64,000 bases of DNA from Streptomyces sp. NBC_01445 (GCF_035918235.1 NZ_CP109485.1:6569001-6633000); one strand, 5' to 3'. Positions 27,489 through 36,146 are shown, counted from the first letter of the stretch. Numbers and translations: made by a program. Notes: generated from the letters alone by a model not told the origin.

Positions 27489-28952
27489 TCAGGCGGAGAC
27501 CTTCTTCCGCTTCTGCACCTGCTCGCGCACGAGCGCGATACCGACTACCAGGGCCGCCACGAGCAGCGACAGGACGACCTGCTCGCGGCCCGCGTCGTCG
27601 GTGAGCATGTAGACGAGCACGAACGAGATCATCGCGATCGTGGCCCACGTCAGATACGGGAAGAGCCACATCTTCACGACGAGCTTCTCGGGCTGCTCGC
27701 GCAGGATCATGCCGCGCATCTTCAGCTGCGTGAAGCAGATGACGAGCCAGACAAAGAGGGCGACGGCGCCGGAGGAGTTCAGCAGGAAGTTGAAGACGGT
27801 GTCCGGCCACTGGTAGTTGAACCAGACGGCGACGAAGCCGAAGACGACGGATCCGAGGATCGCGGCCTGCGGCACACCGTTCTTGCTCGTCTTCGCGAAC
27901 GCCTTGGGCGCGTCACCGCGCTGGCCGAGCGAGAACGCCATGCGGGAAGCGGTGTAGAGCCCGGAGTTCAGGCAGGACAGCACGGCCGTCAGCACGATGA
28001 CGTTCATGACCTGACCGGCGTGGGGGATGCCGATCGAGTTCAGGGCCGCGACGTACGAGCCGTCCTTGGCGATCGACTTGTCGTTCCACGGCAGCAGCGT
28101 CAGGACGATGAAGATCGAGCCGAGGTAGAAGACGCCGATACGCCAGATCACGCTGTTCGTCGCCTTGGTGACGGCACGCTGCGGGTCCTCGGACTCGCCG
28201 GCGGCCAGCGTGACGATCTCGCTGCCCATGAAGGAGAAGACGACCATGAGGACGCCGGTGAGGATCGACCCGGCGCCGTTGGGCATGAACCCGCCCGCGT
28301 CCGTCAGGTGCGAGAACCCTGCACCCGGATTGTCCGAGCCCGGCAGCACGCCGAACACGGCGAGCAGGCCGATGATCACGAACCCGCCGATCGCGACGAC
28401 CTTGATGCCCGCGAACCAGAACTCGAACTCGCCGTACGAGGCGACCGAGGCCAGGTTCGTCGCGGTCAGGACGACCATCACGATCAGGGCCCAGCCCCAC
28501 TGCGGCACGGCCGGTACCCAGCCGTTGAGGATCACCGCGCCGGCGGTGGCCTCGACCGCGAGGACGACGACCCAGAAGAACCAGTACAGCCAGCCGATGG
28601 AGAAGCCCGCCCAGCGGCCGAGCGCCTGGTCGGCGTAGGCGGAGAAGGAGCCGGACGACGGCCGTGCGGCGGCCATCTCGCCGAGCATCCGCATCACCAT
28701 GACGACCATCAGGCCGACGAGGGCGTACGAGATGAGGATGGCGGGTCCGGCCTTGGCGATGCCCGAGCCGGAGCCGACGAAGAGGCCGGCGCCGATCACG
28801 CCGCCGATGGCGATCATCGACAGGTGTCGGTTCTTGAGGCCGGCCTTCAGTTGGTCGGGACCGTTATTTCCGGTCTGACCGCTGTCAGGCTGTGAATCTC
28901 CAGGATTGTGGGGCGCCTGGTCGGCCTTCGCAAGGGAGGGTTGCGAGGTCAT
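27489..28952 (-). CDS. APC-family amino acid permease, paralogue 3
   Basis: A 487-residue, roughly twelve-helix permease. It shares the 'GLKNRHLSMIAIGGVIGAGLFVGSG' first helix with the other two copies but has a longer N-terminal tail rich in Gln, Asp and Asn (about 38 residues) and a more diverged core ('SYGEFEFWFAGIK', 'EIVTLAAGESEDP', 'PWNDKSIAKDG'). It belongs to the same amino acid-transport branch, possibly with a different substrate range. ATG 28952 is the start. Separated from paralogue 2 by bioY and the oxidoreductase pseudogene, it is divergent from rpiB. Confidence 0.92.
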   Translation of the reverse strand: MTSQPSLAKADQAPHNPGDSQPDSGQTGNNGPDQLKAGLKNRHLSMIAIGGVIGAGLFVGSGSGIAKAGPAILISYALVGLMVVMVMRMLGEMAAARPSSGSFSAYADQALGRWAGFSIGWLYWFFWVVVLAVEATAGAVILNGWVPAVPQWGWALIVMVVLTATNLASVASYGEFEFWFAGIKVVAIGGFVIIGLLAVFGVLPGSDNPGAGFSHLTDAGGFMPNGAGSILTGVLMVVFSFMGSEIVTLAAGESEDPQRAVTKATNSVIWRIGVFYLGSIFIVLTLLPWNDKSIAKDGSYVAALNSIGIPHAGQVMNVIVLTAVLSCLNSGLYTASRMAFSLGQRGDAPKAFAKTSKNGVPQAAILGSVVFGFVAVWFNYQWPDTVFNFLLNSSGAVALFVWLVICFTQLKMRGMILREQPEKLVVKMWLFPYLTWATIAMISFVLVYMLTDDAGREQVVLSLLVAALVVGIALVREQVQKRKKVSA

Positions 28953-29052
28953 GGACGAATCCTTAAGTCTCGGGTCACGAGCCCACGCATTCAAACCCAG
29001 GGACGTACCGGACGGAAGACCTGACTCCGTATCGTGATTTTCGACTCCGAGA

Positions 29053-29072
29053 CGTTTGCCCGTAAACAAACG
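29053..29072. promoter_or_regulatory. Dyad CGTTTG-N8-CAAACG between permease 3 and rpiB
   Basis: Perfect 6-base inverted repeats lie at 29053-29058 and 29067-29072 in the divergent promoter region. The position suits a repressor or activator site for either gene. Function is inferred only. Confidence 0.35.
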
Positions 29073-29126
29073 GTGACAACGACCCGACCGCGCCGTGCCC
29101 GGGTGGGACGTGCCACACTCGGACCC

Positions 29127-29612
29127 ATGCGCGTGTACCTCGGCTCGGATCATGCCGGCTACGAACTCAAGAACCACCTCGTCGAATGGCTCAAGGCCCA
29201 CGGCCACGAGCCCGTCGACTGCGGGCCCCACATCTATGACGCCCAGGACGACTACCCTCCGTTCTGCCTCCGTGCCGCGGAGCGCACGGCGGCGGACCCG
29301 GACGCCCTCGGCATCGTGATCGGCGGCTCGGGCAACGGCGAGCAGATCGCCGCGAACAAGGTGAAGGGCGTCCGTGCGGCCCTCGCCTGGAGCGAGCAGA
29401 CCGCCGCGCTCGGCCGCGAGCACAACGACGCGAACGTGGTCTCCATCGGCGGCCGCATGCACACGCAGGAAGAGGCGACGAAGTTCGTCGAGATCTTCCT
29501 CTCCACCCCGTACTCGAACGAAGACCGCCACACGCGCCGCATCGAGATGCTGTCGCGCTACGAGGAGACGGGCGAACTCCCCGCGATCCCGCCCCACCAC
29601 CCGCAGGGCTGA
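29127..29612 (+). CDS. rpiB: Ribose-5-phosphate isomerase B
   Basis: A 161-residue RpiB-type isomerase (EC 5.3.1.6) that interconverts ribose 5-phosphate and ribulose 5-phosphate in the pentose phosphate pathway. Characteristic segments are 'VYLGSDHAGYELKNHL' at the N-terminus, 'DCGPHIYDAQDDYPPF' around residues 32-47, the anion-hole loop 'IGGSGNGEQIAANK' around 70-84, and 'EHNDANVVSIGGRM' around 100-113. The active base follows the actinobacterial (Mycobacterium-type) variant. ATG 29127 is the start. This is the standard position upstream of the glycosylase gene in Streptomyces. Confidence 0.95.
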   Translation: MRVYLGSDHAGYELKNHLVEWLKAHGHEPVDCGPHIYDAQDDYPPFCLRAAERTAADPDALGIVIGGSGNGEQIAANKVKGVRAALAWSEQTAALGREHNDANVVSIGGRMHTQEEATKFVEIFLSTPYSNEDRHTRRIEMLSRYEETGELPAIPPHHPQG

Positions 29613-29621
29613 TAAGTACAG

Positions 29622-29700
29622 CCCCTCCGGCGTTCGAGGAGCGGGGTCCGGGGCGGAGCCCCAGGTCTTTCGGGAAGGGGCGGGCTGGGGGAGTAAAGAA
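29622..29700. repeat. Streptomyces intergenic repeat (GCCCCTCCGGCGTTCGAGG type)
   Basis: This stretch matches, from memory, a repeat found in many copies in Streptomyces genomes: a short palindromic block ending in CGGAGCCCC, then a purine-rich tail. It occupies most of the 128-base gap between rpiB and the glycosylase. Confidence 0.6.
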
Positions 29701-29740
29701 CCCCAAGCCCGCCCCCACCCATCCCGAGGAGAAGGACGAC

Positions 29741-30553
29741 GTGCCCGAGGGCCACACCATCCACCGCCTGGCCCAGGACCACGCGGAGCGCTTCGCAGGC
29801 CGCCCACTAGGCGTACGCAGCCCGCAGGGCAAGTTCTCCGACAGCGCCGCACTCCTGGACGGCCTGGTCCTCGACGAAGCGGACGCTCACGCCAAACACC
29901 TCTTCCTGGGCTTCGCGGAAACCGGCTGGATCCACATCCACCTGGGCCTCTTCGGCAAGTACACCCTCGGAGAGACCCCGGCCCCGCCCCCCACGGACAC
30001 CGTCCGGCTGCGCCTGCTGAGCGACACGCACTACTCCGACCTGCGCGGCCCCACGACCTGCGCCCTGATCACGGATGCCGAGAAGCAGGCGATACACGAC
30101 CGCCTCGGCCCCGACCCGCTCAGGAACGGCGACGACCCGGACCGCGCCTGGCGCCGTATCTCCCGCAGCCGCACCACCGTCGCCGCGCTGCTCATGGACC
30201 AGAAGGTGATCGGCGGCGTCGGCAATGTCTACCGCGCGGAGGTCCTCTTCCGGCACGGCATCGACCCGTACACCCCGGGCAAGGACCTCAGGCCCGACGA
30301 GTGGACGGCGATCTGGACGGACCTGGTGGCGCTGATGCGCGAGGGCGTCCGGCACAACCGCATCGACACCGTCCGCCCGGAGCACACCCCCGAGGCGATG
30401 GGCCGCCCGCCGCGCGTGGACGACCACGGCGGCGAGGTGTACGTCTACCGGCGGGCCACGATGCCGTGCCATCTGTGCGGCACGGAGATCCGCACGGCGT
30501 CACTCGCGGCCCGCAACCTCTTCTGGTGCCCGAGGTGCCAGCCGCCCCGCTGA
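29741..30553 (+). CDS. Fpg/Nei family DNA glycosylase (endonuclease VIII-like)
   Basis: A 270-residue base-excision repair enzyme. The catalytic N-terminal Pro-Glu is exposed once Met is removed ('MPEGHTIHRLA'). The central helix-two-turn-helix is 'LLMDQKVIGGVGNVYRAEVLF' near residue 150-170, and the C-terminal zinc finger uses 'CHLC' and 'CPRC' (about residues 246-268). The sequence is closer to Nei/Nei2 (oxidised pyrimidines) than to Fpg. GTG 29741 follows GAGGAGAAGGA. It is downstream of rpiB, with the repeat between them. Confidence 0.93.
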   Translation: MPEGHTIHRLAQDHAERFAGRPLGVRSPQGKFSDSAALLDGLVLDEADAHAKHLFLGFAETGWIHIHLGLFGKYTLGETPAPPPTDTVRLRLLSDTHYSDLRGPTTCALITDAEKQAIHDRLGPDPLRNGDDPDRAWRRISRSRTTVAALLMDQKVIGGVGNVYRAEVLFRHGIDPYTPGKDLRPDEWTAIWTDLVALMREGVRHNRIDTVRPEHTPEAMGRPPRVDDHGGEVYVYRRATMPCHLCGTEIRTASLAARNLFWCPRCQPPR

Positions 30554-30582
30554 CCAACCAGCACCCGCCACACCTCGCCCGC

Positions 30583-31821
30583 TCAGAATCCGTGCGGCAG
30601 CCAGGGCGCCACGACAGACCCGAAGGCGAGCGCCGCCTCGCCGACCGCGCCAGGACGCAGCTCCCGCACCCGCCCGGCCGCCGCCAGCGCCGCCAGCGAC
30701 GTGTCGCCGAGGTAGGCCGCCGCCAACTCCCGTACGGACAGGGCAAGATCGGCTGTGTCCTCGCTGTCCCCCGTGCGCTTGCAGGACGCCCCCTTGGCGT
30801 CCCCGGTCAGCCGCCACCGCCCCGCGTTCCACGGACAGAACTCGTCCGTCACGTCCAGGACGACGTCGACCGGCGCCTGATACGTGCGGGCCTCCAGCGC
30901 GACACCGAGGTCCACGAGCCGTACGTGCAGGGAGTCCCGCAGCCGCACCTGGCACCGCCGGATGTCGCTGACCAGGGAGAACAGCGGATCGTCCACCGGC
31001 CGGTTGCGCGCCTGGACGGTCGACGTCAGGTCGATGTCCAGGAGGAAGCGCCACAGCGCCGCGTACGCCGCCGCGTCGAGCGCGTCGATGTGCCGCAGCG
31101 TGATCCGGCCCTTGGGCCCGGCCGCGTCCCACTCGGGCTTGTTGTGGAAGCGGACGTATCCGACCGTCTCGCCGTCACGCTCGGCCAGCACGCACTGCAT
31201 CGGCGACGCGCCCTCGCGCTCCGACGGCGCGTCGAGCAGCGGCAGCCGCTCCCAGCCGGGCCTGCGGGCGAGCATGCCGGGCCGGGTGCCGATCGTGCGC
31301 AGGTACACGGCCTCGCACTCGGCGGCGGCCTCGGCGACGTCGGCGAACCGCAGCCGTACGTCGTCCGTCCCCGCCGGAGCGTTGATCCGCACCCGCGTCG
31401 AGTCGATCTCCACGCTCGCCTGCCGCGTCCCGATCCCGTACCCGAACCGGCCGTAGATCGCGGGCTCGGACGCGGTGAGCACGGCGAGCGGCTCGCCCCA
31501 GGACCGTACGTCGTCGAGCTGGCGCCGCATCATCGACGTCAGGACCCCGCGCCGCCTGTCCGTCGCCGCGACGGACACCATCGTGACGCCCGCCGCGGGG
31601 ACCTGGGCCCCGCCCGGCACCGTCACCCCGAACGTGAACGCCCCCGCCGTCCCCACGCACCGGTCGCCGTCCCAGACGCCGATGGACCGGTCGAACTCGG
31701 TGAGGTCGTCCCACAGCGCGCGCTCCTCGGGCGCTTCGGGGACTCCTCCGAAGGCCAGCTCCAGCTTCGCGTACCACTCGTGCCAGTCGTTCTGGCGCAG
31801 CACCCGTACGTCCATCGTCAT
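30583..31821 (-). CDS. Eis-like GNAT N-acetyltransferase
   Basis: A 412-residue protein with the tripartite Eis layout: a GNAT domain (about residues 1-130, with the acetyl-CoA loop 'VAATDRRRGVLTSMM'), a second GNAT-like domain, and a C-terminal SCP2-like sterol-carrier domain ('ADLALSVRELAAAYLGDTS'). The chain ends in '...PHGF'. In Mycobacterium tuberculosis Eis the C-terminal Phe carboxylate takes part in catalysis, and that residue is conserved here. Family members acetylate aminoglycosides and other amines. Natural substrate in this organism is unknown. ATG 31821 is the start. Confidence 0.9.
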   Translation of the reverse strand: MTMDVRVLRQNDWHEWYAKLELAFGGVPEAPEERALWDDLTEFDRSIGVWDGDRCVGTAGAFTFGVTVPGGAQVPAAGVTMVSVAATDRRRGVLTSMMRRQLDDVRSWGEPLAVLTASEPAIYGRFGYGIGTRQASVEIDSTRVRINAPAGTDDVRLRFADVAEAAAECEAVYLRTIGTRPGMLARRPGWERLPLLDAPSEREGASPMQCVLAERDGETVGYVRFHNKPEWDAAGPKGRITLRHIDALDAAAYAALWRFLLDIDLTSTVQARNRPVDDPLFSLVSDIRRCQVRLRDSLHVRLVDLGVALEARTYQAPVDVVLDVTDEFCPWNAGRWRLTGDAKGASCKRTGDSEDTADLALSVRELAAAYLGDTSLAALAAAGRVRELRPGAVGEAALAFGSVVAPWLPHGF

Positions 31822-31959
31822 AGGGCATCCCTACCAGGACGCTGCGGACGAAGCGAGAGATTTTCCCCGCCCGCGAAAGGTGCCGGAAGGGGCCTGGAAG
31901 AGGGACAAGTGGGACCTCCCGTGCGAAGCCCCTGGCCCGCTGTATAAGGTCCACGAGCA

Positions 31960-33108
31960 ATGGCAGGACGACGCGCGCAAGCCGAGACGTTTCCGGCCCG
32001 GATGAAGATGAGACTGCACCGGGCCCGCATCGGCCTGCGCAGATCGGGTGTCGACTACTTCCGCGGCGACGGTTCCGACTGGGTCGCCCTGGCGGGCCTG
32101 CTCCTCACGGTCCCGGTCATCACCTGCGGCACCCTCCTCAACTCGGTCTGGTGTTCCCCGACGGCGCTCGTCCTGCCGATCGTCGCGGGCGGACTGCTGC
32201 TGCGCCCGGCCAGCCTCCTCGGCCTGTACGCGGCCGCCGCTGCGGCGCTCATCGTGGAGTCCGTCAGGCTCGGCCCGTACTCGGAGGGCGCCGCCCGGGT
32301 CACCCCGGGCACTGTCCTGGTCGTGGCGGCCTGCGGTTTCTTCGGGCTGCTCATCGCCCAGTTCCGCAGCCGGGTCGGCGTGCCCTGGCGGCGCGGCGGC
32401 ACGATGCTGTTCGACCTGCGCGAACGCATCCGCGTACAGAGCAAGCTGCCGCAGCTGCCCAAGGCCTGGCACCGCGAGATGGCGCTGCGTCCGGCCGGCG
32501 GCCAGTCCTTCTCCGGCGACTTCGTGGTCGCGGCCCGTACGAACGGCGGCCGCACCCTGGAGGCGGTCCTCACCGACGTATCGGGCAAGGGCATGGACGC
32601 GGGGTCCAGGGCCCTGCTCCTGTCCGGAGCCTTCGGCGGGCTCCTCGGCTCCCTGCCGCCGCACGCCTTCCTGCCTGCCGCCAACGGCTATCTGCTCCGC
32701 CAGGACTGGGACGAGGGCTTCGCCACGTCCATCCACCTCGTCCTCGACCTGGAGTCGGGCGACTACGAACTCTTCTCCGCGGGGCACCCGCCGGGCCTCC
32801 AGCTCAGCGCGGGCAGCGGCCGCTGGGAGGAGAAGGCCGCCGAGGGCCCGCTCCTCGGGGTCTACGACGGCGCCCAGTTCGACTCCATAAAGGGCTCCCT
32901 GCGCCCCGGCGACGTCCTGATGCTCTTCACGGACGGCCTGGTCGAGACGTCCGACCGGGACATCGCCGAGGGCATCGACCGCCTCACCGGCGAGGCGGAC
33001 CGCTATGTCTCGGGCGGGTTCCACGGCGCGGCCTGGCACCTCATCGAAGCGGTGGCCAAGGACGTCAACGACGACAGGGCGCTACTGCTGATCTGCCGGG
33101 ACGCGTGA
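31960..33108 (+). CDS. PP2C-family (SpoIIE-type) serine phosphatase, membrane-anchored
   Basis: A 382-residue protein with about three N-terminal hydrophobic helices (about residues 42-125) and a C-terminal PP2C_SIG domain. Metal-binding Asp residues lie in 'SFSGDFVVAA' (about residue 187), 'VLTDVSGKGMDAG' (about 206) and 'LFTDGLVETSDRD' (about 327). The C-terminal 'NDDRALLLICR' is the terminal motif of the family. It should dephosphorylate an anti-anti-sigma factor or similar target at the membrane. ATG 31960 is used. It is divergent from the Eis-like gene. Confidence 0.9.
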   Translation: MAGRRAQAETFPARMKMRLHRARIGLRRSGVDYFRGDGSDWVALAGLLLTVPVITCGTLLNSVWCSPTALVLPIVAGGLLLRPASLLGLYAAAAAALIVESVRLGPYSEGAARVTPGTVLVVAACGFFGLLIAQFRSRVGVPWRRGGTMLFDLRERIRVQSKLPQLPKAWHREMALRPAGGQSFSGDFVVAARTNGGRTLEAVLTDVSGKGMDAGSRALLLSGAFGGLLGSLPPHAFLPAANGYLLRQDWDEGFATSIHLVLDLESGDYELFSAGHPPGLQLSAGSGRWEEKAAEGPLLGVYDGAQFDSIKGSLRPGDVLMLFTDGLVETSDRDIAEGIDRLTGEADRYVSGGFHGAAWHLIEAVAKDVNDDRALLLICRDA

Positions 33109-33135
33109 CGGCTCCGCCTGCGCGTTGATGAGGCT

Positions 33136-33190
33136 GCGGCGAAGCCGCATGCCTTCAGATGCGCAGGGAACTGCGCGACCAGCCGCAGAA
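33136..33190. repeat. Intergenic hairpin plus partial Streptomyces repeat
   Basis: GCGGC-GAA-GCCGC (33136-33148) is followed by a half copy of the common GGGAACTGCGCGACCAGCC block (33165-33183). It sits in the convergent gap between the phosphatase and antiporter genes and may act as a terminator. Confidence 0.55.
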
Positions 33191-33239
33191 GACCCGCACC
33201 CGGCAACGAAAGCTCGCCCCTGGGGTGCGGACCCACCCG

Positions 33240-34430
33240 TCACACCCCGGCGCCCACTCGCTCATCGAGGGGCGCCCCATCCGGCCGCCCCCCTGGAAGG
33301 ACCCGCGCGAGCCACTCCGAGCGGCCCGCCGCCATCGGTCCGAGGACGGCGAGCAGCAGTACATAACCCGCGATGAACGGCGACAGCCGCTCGTCCAGGC
33401 CCGCGCCCGCCGCCATCGTGGCGAGGATCAGGGCGAACTCACCCCGGGCGAGCAGCGTCGTGGAGATGTTCGCGGCGGGGCCGGGCCCGAACCCGTACAC
33501 GCGCGCCGCCCCGAGTCCCGCGAGCACGTTCATCACCAGCGTCACCGCGACGGCCGCGAGGACCGGCCACAGCACCGTCGGCAGGTCGCCCGGGTCGATG
33601 GAGAGGCCGAACGCGAAGAAGAAGATCGCGCCGAACGCGTCCCGCAGGGGGTGCACGAGCTTGCGGATGCGCTCGCCCGACGTGGTGGAGCCGAGCATCA
33701 GGCCGACCATGAACGCGCCGATCGCGTCCGCGACTCCGAACCACTCGGAGACCCCGGCGACGAACACGGCCGCGCCGAGGAAGGAGATGACGAGGAGTTC
33801 GTCGTCCTTGGTGTTGAAGAGGTGGCCCACGATGCGGGTGCCGAAGCGCGCTGCGAGCGCGAGCAGCAGGAGGAAGCCGAAGGCCTTGCCGCCGTCCATG
33901 ACCGCCGACGCGAGACTGTCCGCGCCGGACAGGATCGGCTGGAGCGCGGCCAGGTAGAGGGCCAGGAAGATGTCCTCGACGACGATGATCCCGAGGATCG
34001 GCTTGGTCTCCGGATTTCCGAGGCGGCCGGTGTCGACCAGGACCTTCGTGACGATCGCCGACGAGGAGATGCCGAGGACCCCGGCGAGGACCAGAGCCTC
34101 GGAGGTGCCCCAGCCGAGGGCGAATCCGAAGCCGAGGCCCGCGCCGACGTTCAGCGCGAGGTACGTCCCGCCGGCGACGGCCATTTTCCGGCCGCCGGTC
34201 TTGAGGTCGTCCAGATGGAATTTGAGGCCGAGGTAGAAGAGCAGCAGGACCAGGCCGAGCGCGGAGAGCATCTCCAGGTCGTGCGGGTCGGCGACGAGCA
34301 CGATGCCGGGTGTGTGCGGGCCGAGGAGGATCCCGGCCAGGATGAACAGGGGGATGGTGGGGAGTCCGATGCGGCCGCCGAGGCGGGCGAGGACGGCGGC
34401 GGCGAGAAAGGCGCCGCCCATGGCTATCAA
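33240..34430 (-). CDS. CPA2-family cation:proton antiporter
   Basis: A 396-residue membrane protein with about twelve helices, of the KefB/NapA-like monovalent cation/proton antiporter family. Recognisable are 'GRIGLPTIPLFILAGILLGPH' in helix 1-2, 'LVLLLFYLGLKFHLDDL', 'GISSSAIVTKVLVD', and the 'IIVVEDIFLALYL' helix with acidic residues used for ion exchange. No C-terminal TrkA-N domain is present. The start is uncertain: TTG 34430 or ATG 34421, neither with a good Shine-Dalgarno. An AT-rich palindromic site lies upstream (34517-34540). Confidence 0.88.
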   Translation of the reverse strand: MIAMGGAFLAAAVLARLGGRIGLPTIPLFILAGILLGPHTPGIVLVADPHDLEMLSALGLVLLLFYLGLKFHLDDLKTGGRKMAVAGGTYLALNVGAGLGFGFALGWGTSEALVLAGVLGISSSAIVTKVLVDTGRLGNPETKPILGIIVVEDIFLALYLAALQPILSGADSLASAVMDGGKAFGFLLLLALAARFGTRIVGHLFNTKDDELLVISFLGAAVFVAGVSEWFGVADAIGAFMVGLMLGSTTSGERIRKLVHPLRDAFGAIFFFAFGLSIDPGDLPTVLWPVLAAVAVTLVMNVLAGLGAARVYGFGPGPAANISTTLLARGEFALILATMAAGAGLDERLSPFIAGYVLLLAVLGPMAAGRSEWLARVLPGGRPDGAPLDERVGAGV

Positions 34431-34516
34431 GGTGTCTGCATGTCCGATGGGTCCGTTCCTTCCGTTCTTGGCTTGGTCAGATGGCCGGCTTAGGTCAAGA
34501 GAGGGTCAAGAACGCG

Positions 34517-34540
34517 TCAATAGTTAGCTTACCAAACCAT
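34517..34540 (-). promoter_or_regulatory. AT-rich near-palindrome upstream of the antiporter
   Basis: The minus-strand core GGTAAGCTAAC lies within about 24 AT-rich bases that stand out in this GC-rich region. It resembles sites for MarR- or DtxR-type repressors, but the match to the iron-box consensus is incomplete. It lies about 90 bases upstream of the antiporter start. Confidence 0.35.
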
Positions 34541-34660
34541 TTCCGTGGTCCGGGGTGGGGTTCTCCCCACCCCGGTTTCGCCAGCGGCCCTCATGGTCGG
34601 CAAGGCCCCTCCATCCGTACGTTCGAGACATCGAATCCGGCACCGCACGAGAGGGCGATC

Positions 34661-35452
34661 ATGGGCCTGGGCACGAAGCGGCACGACGAGGCACCGCGTG
34701 ACGACAGGTGGGCCGTCGACCTGCGCGGCGTCCGCCGTCAGTACGGCCGCGGCGGCGGCGCCGTGCACGCCCTGCGCGGCATCGACCTCGCCCTGCCCCG
34801 TGGCAGCTTCACGGCGGTCATGGGCCCCTCCGGCTCCGGCAAGTCCACGTTCCTGCAGTGCGCGGCCGGCCTCGACCGCCCCACCGGCGGCACCGTCCAC
34901 CTCGGCGGCACCCTCATCACCGGCATGAGCGAGAACAAGCTCACCGCCCTGCGCCGCACCCGCCTCGGCTTCGTCTTCCAGGCGTTCAACCTGCTGCCCT
35001 CGCTCACCGTCGAGCAGAACGTCGTCCTGCCCATGCGCCTCGCGGGCCACCGCCCCGACCGTCGCCGCGCCGCCGAGGTCCTCGCCCAGGTCGGCCTCGG
35101 CGACAAGGGCAGGCGGCGGCCGGGCCAGCTCTCCGGCGGCCAGCAGCAGCGCGTCGCCATCGCCCGCGCCCTGATCACCCGCCCCGACGTCGTCTTCGCC
35201 GACGAGCCCACCGGGGCCCTCGACACGACAACGGCCGCCGACATCCTGGGACTTCTGCGCACGGCCGTCGACAGCATGGGCGCCACCGTCGTCATGGTCA
35301 CCCACGACCCGGCCGCCGCGGCCTGCGCCGACCGCGTCCTGTTCCTCGCCGACGGCCGGATCGTGGACCAGCTGCACGGCGCCTGTGCGCAGGCGATCGC
35401 CGCCCGCATGACGACCCTGACGGCCCCCGGCTACGCGGGAGCGGCCGCCTGA
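34661..35452 (+). CDS. ABC transporter ATP-binding protein (MacB/LolD-like), orphan
   Basis: A 263-residue ATPase with Walker A 'GPSGSGKST' (about residues 64-72), Q-loop 'GFVFQAFNLLP', signature 'LSGGQQQRVAIARAL' (about 154-168), Walker B 'DVVFADEPTG', D-loop 'ALDTTT' and H-loop 'MVTHD'. All ATPase motifs are intact. These proteins normally energise an FtsX/MacB-like permease encoded immediately downstream. Here only a remnant of that permease remains (35452-35599). ATG 34661 follows GAGAGGG. The protein may be non-functional or may pair with a distant permease. Confidence 0.9.
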   Translation: MGLGTKRHDEAPRDDRWAVDLRGVRRQYGRGGGAVHALRGIDLALPRGSFTAVMGPSGSGKSTFLQCAAGLDRPTGGTVHLGGTLITGMSENKLTALRRTRLGFVFQAFNLLPSLTVEQNVVLPMRLAGHRPDRRRAAEVLAQVGLGDKGRRRPGQLSGGQQQRVAIARALITRPDVVFADEPTGALDTTTAADILGLLRTAVDSMGATVVMVTHDPAAAACADRVLFLADGRIVDQLHGACAQAIAARMTTLTAPGYAGAAA

Positions 35453-35599
35453 TGTTGCCCAACGGCCTCGCCCGCCGGCCTGACGGGGCAGTCCCCGTAC
35501 GTCCCGCCGCTCGTGTACGGCTCCTTCGTCGGGTCCGTCCTGGTTCTCGGCCTGGACGCGACCGCGCTCCCGGCCCGGGCGGCTCTGCGCAGGCCGTAG
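35452..35599 (+). pseudogene. Remnant of an FtsX/MacB-type ABC permease
   Basis: After an initial ATG TTG overlapping the ATPase stop, one frame holds a short start. The frame beginning at 35492 encodes the typical C-terminal end of such permeases: 'YVPPLVYGSFVGSVLVLG', then 'ATALPARAALRRP' and a TAG at 35597-35599. The normal gene would be at least 400 residues (often 800), so nearly the whole permease has been deleted and the two ends joined. Confidence 0.75.
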
Positions 35600-35609
35600 G
35601 GTCGGCCGC

Positions 35610-36056
35610 ATGCTGACCCTCGCCGAGGTGGAGGCCCTGGCACGCGGGGCCCACGTCACCCAGACGGACAAGGCCGGACGCCCCTACGCGGAACACCTGG
35701 AGGCGGTCGCCGAAGGTGTACGCGCCAGGGGCGGCGACGAAGAGCAGATCGCGGCGGCCTGGCTGCACGACGCGATCGAGGACGACGCGCTGTCGCCGCA
35801 GTGGCTGGCCGAGGCGGACCTCACGGACCGCACGAAGGCCGTCGTCCTCGCCCTCACCAAGCGCCCCGGAGAGCCTCAAGAGGCCTACGCGCAACGAATT
35901 CTGGCCACTCCTGGCGCGCTGCTGGTGAAGCAGTCGGACCTGGCCCACAACGCCGACCCCACCCGTCTGGCGGCTCTGGACGCACCGACGAGAGACCGCC
36001 TGGCGAGGAAGTACGCGGGGATGAGGGCCCTGCTGGGTATCGACGAAACCCCGTAG
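35610..36056 (+). CDS. HD-domain phosphohydrolase, RelA/SpoT hydrolase-like
   Basis: A 148-residue protein with the HD metal-binding pattern: His in 'RPYAEHLEAVAEGV', the 'AAWLHDAIED' HD pair near residues 51-52, and the distal Asp in 'LVKQSDLAHNADP' near residue 108. The layout matches small stand-alone alarmone hydrolases (Mesh1/SAH-like) and the N-terminal part of SpoT. It may hydrolyse (p)ppGpp or another nucleotide; this is inference. ATG 35610 starts 11 bases after the permease remnant. Its stop codon lies within the stem of the repeat at 36053-36091. Confidence 0.8.
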   Translation: MLTLAEVEALARGAHVTQTDKAGRPYAEHLEAVAEGVRARGGDEEQIAAAWLHDAIEDDALSPQWLAEADLTDRTKAVVLALTKRPGEPQEAYAQRILATPGALLVKQSDLAHNADPTRLAALDAPTRDRLARKYAGMRALLGIDETP

Positions 36057-36110
36057 TTCCCCGCGCCCCTACAAGGGGCGCGGGGAACTACGCGACAAGC
36101 CCTCAGGTAC
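36053..36110. repeat. Streptomyces intergenic repeat (full palindromic copy)
   Basis: An 18-bp perfect stem (36053-36070 with 36074-36091) and a three-base loop, followed by ACGCGACAAGCC. It belongs to the GTAGTTCCCCGCGCCCCT family common in Streptomyces. It lies between convergent genes and probably also terminates transcription. Confidence 0.7.
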
Positions 36111-36146
36111 CCGCACCCGCGCACCCGACGAACGGCGGCGGCACCC

